Below, one piece after another: positions 23,401 through 35,400 of a stretch of DNA of 64,000 bases. Position 1 is the first letter of the stretch. Each line of letters begins with the position of its first letter. Source of the stretch: Sipunculus nudus (lineage: Eukaryota > Annelida > Sipuncula > Golfingiida > Sipunculidae); NCBI GenBank assembly GCA_026874595.1, contig CM049306.1, forward strand, positions 102,191,142 through 102,255,141. Reading direction: 5' to 3'. Position numbers and translations under genes: made by a program. The notes below the pieces were generated by a model that searched no databases, was not told the DNA's origin, and worked only from the letters and a program-made list of their open reading frames with translations.

Positions 23401-26400
23401 GCAGGTCATGACAGGTCATGTCCCATACACATGATTAGTATGTCGCCGCTATTTGCACATGGTTTGTCAAATAACCTTCCGGGGAAAATGAAACTATTCG
23501 AAAGGAAATCCTCTTTAGTGATCCCGCATAAAATTTCATCTGAACTGAAGGGATACAAATTTAATTATTGGCATATAAACCTAGCACTCTCCCAAACTGT
23601 ATCAATACTGATCCTGCATGTCAGGCAGGGAGCGCATCGCCTGTATCAATACAGTTCCCGCACAAGGAGGGTTAATATATTGTCTTTATTATACTTTATT
23701 TTATATTCTAAGAGATCATTTTAAATAACATACTTTAATGACTGATTTGTATAGCTGTCCGAACCAGCTAGGGAGCGGAAAGCATCATTCTGGCAGGGTA
23801 TTCATTTACATTAAATGAGAAAGTTGTAGCGGGTTTAATCTGAAGGGCGGTTTTAAGTGGAGATCTTTACGGTAATCTTTACAAGATAAGAAAGTCTTGT
23901 ACAAGACATTAATATACCAGATTGTGAAATTTTCCAGGGGATTCTCATCAAAAGCAGAGAGAGATATTTTTAAGATGATGGTATAATAAGAGGCATTGTC
24001 AGGATGATATTATAATTTCAGGGTGTGAAGTCAGTGGCCCGGGAAATGTTCAACGAAGTGATTGATGAGTTTGCCCTGTCAATTTGCAAAACCTGTGTAC
24101 AGGCCATCGAGTATCTCTTCAAGTGTGGGGAGAAGGCAGTGCCAGAAATCATGAATGAACAGGTAGCCATCATGGCAAGGTTAGTTTTCACAAATATGCA
24201 ATCTGCAAAATTTTGTTCCAGAAATAAGATGTCTGTATATTCTGTATGACTGTATCATAATTTGGGTAAATAACTTGTTAAAAACATTGTGTAATTGCTT
24301 CTGATTCAAGGTAAATTCATATGCTAGTAATAATACCACTGGCCAGGATCTTCACCTCATTAATGCATTCTTAGTATCATGAAATATGCCACTGGACATG
24401 GATGGTTTGCAGTTTAAGACTTTACTTGTGTAGAGTGGATATATTTTCATAGGGGGACAAAGTAAAAACTTAACTAGAACAAGAGTTGCAGAAAGTAATG
24501 TTGTAAGAAGCTGGAATATTGAATGATGAAAGTTTCTATAACTTGTTATCTTGAAAACAGGGAGGTGTGTGTAGAAACTATAGATGAAGCAAAGCGTATC
24601 CAGGCTGAGGCGGATGCCAGGAGGAAAGCAGAAGTATCTGCAGCCAAACAGAAAGCTACAGAGGATATCATGGAAGACCTGGTTCAACATGTAGTGGACA
24701 GCATGGTAGAAGAACAGTCAAGAGAGAAGTACAGGTACATACCTTATTTTTATTAGTCAGAATAATTCAAATTAATTCCATACTTTGGGATTTTATAAGA
24801 TGAAAAATATTTAAATTGCACAAGTATGTGAATTTTTCATTTTATATTGAAACCACATATCTGTTTCATATAATTTGAATGGCCTCGGTTTTCTTTAATT
24901 TAGTCAGGTGCAAATACATATTTCTGCTATTACCAAAATGATATGCAGGAACTTGATTTCCATAAATAATATAAATAAATATATAATAAATAATCCTGAG
25001 ACATTAAATACAAGGGGATAAAGACATAGTTTGATTATAATACTGGTAAGATATGTGTTTTCTGTGAAAGTGGAGTTTTGACTAACTTAATAGAGTTTAA
25101 AAGTCACTCTGACTTCATTTTTATGAGTTTTTGCCAAATAAAACATGTTTGCAAATTAACTTCAATTTGCTTGTTGTTGTCATTTTAAATTAATGTAAAT
25201 GATTCCACCCTCTGTTGTAGCCTGAGAAAAAACTTACTTTTGTCTGATCATGAGTAAATGGAAATTTGGTCAGTTGTGTAATTGAGACATTTAAAGTAAC
25301 TTATAACTTTGTATGACCTTTAGGGAAGTTCAGCTGCAGCTGAAACAAGAGAGTCAGGAGAGATGCTCTGTGGAGGAGGCAGGAGGCCTGATGGAGGAGG
25401 TGGTGGATGAGCTGCTGGAGGACGTGGCAGACGAAGTTTATGATACAGATGTTGTACAGCGTCTGAAAGAACTGGAGGACGCTTACCAGGCTGTGCAACT
25501 CCTGAGATGTCAGTCCTTCTGGAGGAAATGGAGGTGGATGTATGACAAGAGGCTGCGGCTCAAATGCGGAATGTTGAATTTCCCAAGTGCCCCTTGTATG
25601 GTTCCAGCAAAAGATTGTTTGAAGAATCTGATCCCATCAGCCACCGGAATCAAGGGGAAGGCTATGGAAGTGGGTACTGATGCCTTGGTTACCCTGCAGG
25701 CAGCGCCAACGGTACTGGAGGCACAGGAGAGGTTCCAACGGGAGATGTTGCTGTACCATTATCTTTGTAAACTACGACATCAGAAGGCATGGACACCCCT
25801 CAATCTACCAACACTTATGAGCAGACATGTCAGAAAAACAACTCAAGGTATGTACGAATAGTTGTTTCATTTAGTATCACTGGAAAATTTTTGTCAGACA
25901 TATCAGAAATTCACACCCACTTTTATTTCATTTGGTCTAAGAGTGGAAAAATCTTTGTGTCCAGGCATATGTGAAAAGTCTTATTTAGGATTTAAATGTT
26001 GATATATATATATAATGCATATATTCCACCATTCATTTAATGTATGCATACACTATTTTATATTCACACACACTTTTTCGAGGTGGAAAACCAGTCCAGT
26101 GGAAACTTCTTGTATCACTCCCAGAGCCTTCTGGTGAGGATGACAAGAACTATTGTGACTGGATCAAGGCCAAATTCCGAAAAGGTGATACTCCACAGAA
26201 CTCAGATTCAACTGTAAGTACAGTTCATGTATGTTTCTACACACACACACACACACACACACATCATCTCAAAAACATCAGAGGTTTCATTAAACATTAA
26301 GATTACCCAGATATAACTACAAATCAAACATGGACGTATTCCTGTTGTGTGCAGGAAACATTGTGAACAGTGTCAGTCCCAGATTCATACACATACTGGT

Positions 26401-29400
26401 TGTACAGTGAATACATTTAACATTTAATTTAAATGCAGTTTAATGCAAGATTGAAGCCTAAGATATGATGGTTAATCAAATTGTTTGGGTAAAATTCTTG
26501 AATCAACATTAAGATGTTGATTTATTAGCTCAGCTGACTATAAGTCATCTGAGCTATAGTCGTGGTCCGTTGTCCGGCTGGCTGGCCGTCCGTTAACAGG
26601 GGACGTTTTAAAACCGTTGGACCTAAAAATCCAAAACTTTGCATACCATTAGATGTCCCCAAAATCTCCTACCATACCGAAAATTGGGTCATTAGGACTT
26701 TGTTCCTTTGAGATATTAAGGAAAAACCTCCGTTTTCCATAAAAAAACCATTGTTACACTTCAAGGCTGCCTTATATCAAAACAACTGATCTGTTTTTGA
26801 TCATATTTAGTATTCATATTCCATACATTTTCTATGAACAAACCAAAAATTAGGTCAGTATTGGGTATTATTTTGAAGTTATGGGCCCAAATATAATGCA
26901 TTTTTTTAAAAATCAGGAAATATATTTACTCACCTAACATGAGAATTGCTGAAGCTGGAGACTTTTTTTCAGGAATATAACTTTATTTAATTAAGATTCA
27001 ATTGTTTACCCAAAATTAGATCTGAATTTTGCAAATTTGTCAAGTTATTAGCATAAATAAAAAATCAATACCTTAAATTTTGTCCAACTTTGGCAATGGC
27101 ACGTTTTTTCCCTGTAAGCACTCTTGATTTAATTTTCACAACATATATACATAAGGATATAATCTTTTAAAATCTGAAATTTCAAAGGAATTGATTGAAA
27201 GGAGTAGCTTTAATTCATGTTTCCATACACCATGTCAAGTGTTGTTTACATCTAGCCCACCTGTTAGTACAGCCTTCACTTGCATTATGTAACTGACCTC
27301 AGGCAGCTTGCCTTTGCTCAGCTTGGCCACTACTAGCAGGCTTCCCCTCTGCCCTGCACTCCCCCCCCCCCCCAATGGTGCATTAACTAGATGAATGTTA
27401 TAATTTTCTGTATTTTATTTTATTCTTGGCTATGCTACATTTTAGATTTTGTATTGTACAACCAGGGTTACAATGATTAAAGTGCATATTGAATTGTGTC
27501 AACAAAGTGGTGTATTGGTATGAAAGTGTGGATGTTCATCAGATAAGTAATTCCTTACTTCAGAAGAGTAAAAACTGTGAAATTGACTATTAATTCCAGT
27601 AATAAATTATAGCTGAGATAGTAATTAGCACGATAATATTGTTTGTCCCTCATTCAACCAACAGTGTGTATACTTTATTAGAAATGATGTTTTTATTTTA
27701 TCAAATTTACTGAATCTTTTATTTCATTTCAGTGAATAAAATTAAGCATGTACTGAACACTCCAATGTGCAAAATTTTTTAATAGTGATTCAAGGAATAA
27801 TCTTGTAGATGCCATATTGTGGCATTATTTTCTTTTAAATTCAGTTTAAACATTTGTGATTTAAAAATAATAAAATATATGTGTATGCATAATATGACCC
27901 AATATGAGCTTCACTCTGGATATATAATGATTGCAACTTGGAATTCTAATATTATAACTTATATTTTCAGTTTTTTAGCTCAGCTGTCCGTTAACCAGGC
28001 ACAAATCGTAACCGCTGGACCTAGAACCTTGTAACTTGGCATTCTGAGAGGTCCATGAAAAATCTCCTTGGAAACCAGAAATTAGGTCTCTGTTACCCAT
28101 ATCCTTTGAGCTATGGGGCCCAAAAGTACCCCCCCAGAAAAGTCAAAAATTTCATACAAAAACATCAATATCTCATTAACTACATCACTGCTGGTCATGA
28201 TTTTTTGCATACATATTGATCATGAGATGTTCCATCAGTTCCTGCAGACTGGTGGCGCCACCTGTATTTTTCGATTTTTTACGAATTTTTTTCTCTATTT
28301 TTGAGACCTTTAAAAATGTGAACATCTGTTAACAAGGCACAAATTGTAAAGACTGGACCTAGAATCTTCATTCTTGAGACATTGAGAGGTCAATGAAAAA
28401 ATGTCCATGGAAACCAGAAATTAGGTCTCTGTTACCCATATCCTTTGAGCTATGGGGCCCAAAAGTACCCCCCCAGAAAAGTAAAAAATTTCATACAAAA
28501 ACATCAATATCTCATTAACTACATCACTGCTGGTCATGATTTTTTGCATACATATTGATCATGAGATGTTCCATCAGTTCCTGCAGACTGGTGGCGCCAC
28601 CTGTATTTTTCGATTTTTTACGAATTTTTTTCTCTATTTTTGAGACCTTTAAAAATTTGAACATCTGTTAACAAGGCACAAATTGTAAAGACTGGACCTA
28701 GAATCTTCATTCTTGAGACATTGAGAGGTCAATGAAAAAATGTCCATGGAAACCAGAAATTAGGTCTCTGTTACCCATATCCCTTGAGCTATGGGGCCCC
28801 AAAGTACCCCCCAGAATAGTCAAAAATTTCATACAAAAACATCAATATCTCATTAACTACATTACTGATGGTCATGATTTTTTGCATGGAAATTGATCAT
28901 GGAGTGTTTCATCAGTTCTGCAGACTGGTGGCGCCACCTGTATTTTTTCAATTTTTACGAATTTTTTTCTCTATTTTTGAGACCTCTGAAGATGCAGTCA
29001 TCTGTTAACAGGGCACAAATCGTAACGACTGGACCTAGAATCTTCTCTCTTGATATGCAGAGAGGCCCATAAAAAAGTCTCCTTGGAAACCTGAAATTAG
29101 GTCTCTGTTACCCATAACCTCTGAGCTATGGGGCTCCGAAGTACCCCCCCCCCCCAGAATAATGGAAAATTTGATACAAAAGTTCAAGTAACTGATCAAC
29201 TATTGCATTGATCACTATGATTCTTTGCATTGATTTTGATCATGGGGTGTTTCATCAGTTTCTGCAGTTTGGTGGTACCACCTGTATTTTTTTTATTTTT
29301 ACGTGTTTTTTTCTCTATTTTTTAGACATTAAAAGATGCGGTCATCGGTTAACAGGGCACAAATCCTAATGACTGGACCTAGAATCGTCTCTCTTGACAT

Positions 29401-32400
29401 GCAGGGAGGCCCATTAAAAGTCTCCTTAGAAACTTAGAAAAAGGTCTCTGTTACCCATTTTCTTCGAGCTATGGGGCTCCCAAGTACCCCCCAGAATGAT
29501 GGAAAATTTGATACAAAAGCTCAAGTATCTGAAAAACTATTGCAATGATCACCATAATTCTTTGCACGGATATTGATCTTGGAATGTTTCATCAGTTTCT
29601 GCAGTCTGATGGCGCCACTGGTATTTTTTCGATTTTTACGAATTTTACAGGGCATAAATCGTAATGCCTAGACCTAGAATCTTCTGTCTTGACATGCAGA
29701 GAAGCCCATAAAAAGTTTCCTTGGAAACCTCGAATTAGGTCTCTGTTACCCATATTCTTCGAGCTATTGGGCTCAGAAGTACCCCCCAGAATAATGGAAA
29801 ATTTGATACAAAAGCTCAAGTATCTGAACAACTAATGCATTGATCACCATGATTCTTAGCATTGATATTGATCATGGGGTGTTTCATCAGTTTCTGCAGT
29901 CTGGTGGCGCCATCTGTATTTTTTTTAATTTTTAGCTCAGCTGACTGAAAGTCATCTGAGCTATAGCGATCACTCTTTGTCCATCGTCTGTCTGTCCGTC
30001 TGTCCGTCCGTTAACCAGGCACAAATCGTAACCACTGGACCTAGAACCTTGTAACTTGGCATTCTGAGAGGTCCATGAAAAATCTCCTTGGAAACCAGAA
30101 ATTAGGTCTCTGTTACCCATATCCTTCGAGCTATGGGGCCCCAAAGTACCCCCCAGAAAAGTAAAAAATTTCATACAAAAACTTCAATATCTCATTAACT
30201 ACATTACTGATGGTCATGATTTTTTGCATACATATTGATCATGAGATGATCCATCAGTTCCTGCAGACTGGTGGCGCCACCTTAATTTTTTTATTTTTTA
30301 CGAATTATTTTCTCTATTTTTGATACCTTTAAAAATACAGACACAATTTTGCCCTGTTGGTTAATCTGTTTGATGCTTCAGTTGAATGGGTATATACTAC
30401 TATTCAGATGAAAAATTTCCTTTTGCAAATCTCTTCCCAGTCAGCTGAGCGTCATGACCCATGGGTCACTTGTTTATTACAAATTTATAAAACTTGTAAA
30501 TAAAAAAAATGAATCAGATAAAAACTATTAATGGAAAAAGTGGATATGCTAAAAAAAAGGCTTATATATAAACTTAAATGCATTATTCTCTTGAAAGTGA
30601 AATAAAGGTATTAGTCCATTCTGTCCACTTGCCTGTCCATCTGTAAATTTTTCATATGCATCACAGTATCTCAAAACTGTTACTGTTTTTCTTCATGACA
30701 GTCTTGTCAGAGTATTAGTTTGTAATCATATATTTAGAACTTTACTATAACCAAGTAGGAGGGCCCTTTTCCTCTTAGCTTCTCATATGCTTATATAAAT
30801 GAAAAACATTACAATAGAATATTTTGCATATTTTGCATTTGCAAAAATTTCAAACTTCAGCTGAGCGCCGAGACCCATGGGTCCCTTGTTTGATCTGTTA
30901 TTATTATAACAATCCCTTCCTTTATGCAGTTTAAACAAATGTGAACAGATCTCTGAAGACAAGATATTAGTGGTGAGATAGCATTGATATTATAAACTTC
31001 CATCTTCTGCATATCAGTCATGTATAAAATAAGGTCCTGTTTGTTTGTTGTTTACATAGAGTAAGCATGTGATGGTGATATTTCACTTAATGCCCCACCT
31101 ATTTCTGTAGCTGTATAACATTTAGATGTTTGTTATTCTTTTTCCAGACAGACCTTCTGTGTTTGTACCACACCACAGAGAGAAGACGGAGCCCGTTAGG
31201 AGTGTGTGTCCGCAGTGTGACAGGCCCACACAGCACCGCTGGCAGAGACTTACTTGGCGGGACCTCGGCTCTTTTGTTCATCATCACCAGTGATGAATTG
31301 GTATGAATTCCATTTAAACTGTCATTCTGTAGTTTCATTTCAGCAATATTTTAAACAAGTTAACATTTTTTCTTGCATTTCCCCAACCATGAAAGCCAGA
31401 AAACAACTTTGACATTCTTTTGTTAATGTAAAAACATATTGACTTTTGGAATATTAAAATATTAATATGGTTAAATTATCTATGCATAGAAAACCAGTAA
31501 TATGTATCTTAGTGTTTGCCTCTGTATGTGTGTATACCTGTCTTTTTCATTAAGGCCAAGGTATAAAAGAGTTGTTCATCATCAAAGTGTAGTTAGTGAA
31601 AACATCTTTCTGTTCATATTCTTTTATATAGTGTACCTGAATAGTTTTATAACATTTAAATGGTTGAAAATTTGTTCACTGATATCACACATTATTGACC
31701 TGTAGGTACAGAAGTTATTACTTGTACTTGGAGTAAATCGCAGAGTTTCCTATTCAGTATTAAAAAAACTGTATTCCAGGCTCTCAAAGCTGAACTGTTT
31801 TCACCCTTTTATATTTTAAGGAGACCAATGGTTGGTCTGCAGTTAAGAAGAGACTCCACAGTCAGCTGTCCCTGCTGAGAACTACTCCAAAAATACCTGT
31901 CACAGTTATTGTCCAGTCAGAGGACACAGCCGGTGACCTCGACATTCAGGAGGTAGTGTCACAGTTAGGCCTGTCTGAACTCAAGTCCGGTGGTCGATTG
32001 TCAGAGTTGTCTGTACTTGACATGGTGGAGGACTGTGAGGACCCTCGTGCTTCCAGAGTGGTATGTGTTCATGAGATAATTGTTTTATAACTCAAAATTT
32101 ATGTAGATAAGAGAATGAACTGTTCTCAAACTAATTTTGTGTGTTAATCAGAGATGAATAATCCTAAAGAAAAGCTGCACATACCAGTAAGTTAGTTAAT
32201 GAATAATGTTAATAATTATACCAGTAAGTTTGTTAATGAATTGTTTTTCCATCATGTTTTATTTTTTTATAGGGGGGGGGGTAGCTGTTAGCAGGATTAT
32301 ACAAAAAGAAAAACACAACTGGACCTATTTCCACAAATCTATGATTTTGACATAGTCCAGGAAAGATTCCTTCAAATTTTATATACTGCCAGTCTTGATT

Positions 32401-35400
32401 AAGGGTTAGAAGCAGTAGGGTTAATTTGCATTGATGATAATATACACCCCACTGAGTGCCATTCTTGTATTTACAATGAAACCTGTGTTTACAGCTTGGA
32501 CAGGCAGTACGATGGCTGTCCAGTCACTGCCCTACACCAGTACAAGTTACCAGTAGTCCACTGAAGGAAGTGGTTGAGGTGGCGCTGTCCAGAGAGTTCT
32601 ATCCCCAGGTGTATCAGAATCTCAAACAAAGAAGACTGACTGGGCTTCTTGACCAGGTGTGTGGCCCATGCTATATATCATTTCTGAGATGAATTTTTCT
32701 GATGATAAACCCAGCATGCCTGTTATCCTGGCATGGACCCAAATGGAGTTCTAAATGTAATATCAAATACCTGTTTTTCATGAGTGTGTTCTTCAGGAAA
32801 GATGCCTGTTTGGTGGGTTTTCACCTTAGATTAATGTTATAAAAATAAAACAAAAAAAACAGGTTGTGACCAAATGGGCCACAAACCACAAGTTGGTTTG
32901 GATGTATATTTTCAATATGAATAAAAACATCTTCAACTCAATATGATTAAAAACATCTTCTATTCATGACTGATCAAGAGTTATCCTTGTGCAGTAACTT
33001 GTATTCCCAGCAGGGATCATCATAATCACACTTTTGTCACAAAAAAAAGTAAAATTGAATGATTGCACAAATGATAGACACTCTTGTTCTCATGTCTGGA
33101 AACATTATGTGTTTAAATGTAGCCGCCAAAACGAAAACGAACATACTATGTTTTTGACCGGGTTCCACCGCTGCCGTGGCCGCCACCGTATTCGTTTCAG
33201 GAGAACTCCTCTGAGACTACTGGACTGATTTTTCCTAAACTTGCACCAATTATTGGGTCACATGTGAACCAGTGCCTAACCAATTTGCCTTGACCTCTGA
33301 CCTTTCCTCTCTGCCCAGCGTCCATTTGTGCGTCTGTTTCCACACATAAAACCATATATCTCAGAACCATTTGACTGATCAGGAAAAAACATTTTGTACA
33401 AATGTAGCCCTTGGATAGCTTTATAACATACACAAAAAATGGTGGTGCCACCTGCAACCATGTTTGCACAGCATCCATCAGTTCATCTGCCTTGGGTTAA
33501 AATCACTCATATCTCTGCAGTGGTTTGACTAATCCACCTGAAATTTGGCATGCGTATACATCCGGGATAACTTTCTTGATTTTTATTACAGGTGGCGCCA
33601 CCTACATTCAAGTTCAGGCTGCAGACATCCATGCTTATATCTGGGGAAACGTTTGGCCGATTGGGTCAAAATTTTGCATGTGTATAGATCTCACATAGCT
33701 CTTTATTATACACAAAACTGGTGGTGCCACCTGCAACCATTTTTTGCACAGCGTCCATCTGTTTGTCTGCCTTGGGATAAAATCACTCATGTCTTGGCGA
33801 TGGTTTGACATGTCTGCCTAAAATTTTGCAGTATTATACATCCTGGACAGCTTTCTTTATTTTATGACAGGTGGTGCCACCTACATTCTAGTTTACGATG
33901 CAGACATCCAAGCTCATATCATGGGAACCGTTTGACCGATTGAGCCAAAATTTTGCATGTGTATAGATTTCACATTGCTCTTTATCATACACAAAACTGG
34001 ATGGAACACCTGCAACTATTTTTGCACAGCGTCCATCTGTTTGTCTGCAGTGGGCTAAATCACTCATATCTCAGTAGTGGTTTGATTATCTGCCTAATAT
34101 TTTGCGTGTTTATACATCTTGGATGGCTTTCTCGATTTTTTGGCAGGTGGCACCACCTACATTTATGTCCACGCTGCAGACATTCAGGCTTATATCTCAG
34201 GACTGGTTGGACATACCCCCCTGAAATTTTGCATGTGTATAGATCTCACATAGCTCTTAATCATAAACAAAATTGTTGGCGCCACCTATCACCATTTTTG
34301 CACAAGTCCTTCTGTTTGTCTGCTGTGGGATAAAATCACTCATATACATGTAATGGTTTGACTTATCTGCCTCAAACTTAGCATATGTATACAACTTGGA
34401 CAGCTTTCTGGATTTTGTGGTAGGTGGCGCAACCTACATACACATTTCAGCTGCAGACATCCATGCTAATATGCAACACACCTCACTCTATTTCCCCTTG
34501 CCACTCAATCCATGCCTCACTTCACCAGTTCCACTCTGATTTTGGTGAACACATGTAGTCTCTTGTCAACTACCCGAATTCTAAGTTATGTATATTTTGG
34601 CAGGCCCCTTATCTCTTCATCCAGGTCTGGAATACCAAGTCAGTGTCGATGTGTTCAGGTGACACCAGTTGTATGATTTGTGCATCAGTGCATCTCAATG
34701 TTTACACCTCAGAGTAACAGTATTAATATCCCAGTCTAGTGGTGTATTGGACATCACAGCTAAGGAGGTTTAGATGAAACTCCCAACGTCTCCAAAAAAA
34801 AAGAGAAAAGTACCAAGTCAAACTGTCACACATTGAAGCAATCTCATTTATGTTCTACAACTTCTATATAAAGGATAATAATGTGCTGATTTAAAAAAAC
34901 ACTTACCCATATTTATATTTTACAGGACCCTAACACTCTCATCACCTTGTACAACGCTGTGCTGGAGTTCCTGGCTGACCAGGTGGTCGGGGATAATGGT
35001 CTCTGTCAGCTGTCAGGACCTGTCTTGGAATTCACTAAAGGGAAAGTTGGTAGGTCATAATATATTTATTTAAGCCAAAAACTTCATATTATATAAAGGT
35101 AATTTCAAATTACAAATAATTAAACACCAGAGAATCTCAACCTTTTTTCAGAAGAACAGATTTTCCCTCTTCATTGTATGATCCCTCGTCTTTATACATA
35201 CTTACATACATACACACAAACATATAATATATACATTTATATAAATATTTCATTTGAATGTCAGGAAAATTCATGATAATATGTCAGTGTGTTCCACATA
35301 TTCCAAATTTGTCCATCCATACCTGAGAGATCCAGTTAAAATCAGATTGTACAATGTTAATACAGAAATTGCCATTTGTTTCATTACTTAACAATATAAA

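Noticed and set aside
14114-30174. Recurring minus-strand small frames starting MFRYFSF (64-80 residues), apparently a conserved small protein family
   Set aside because: They occur only once per core A repeat unit, with stops and changes between units. Recurrence comes from the DNA repeat, and there is no start or regulatory context.
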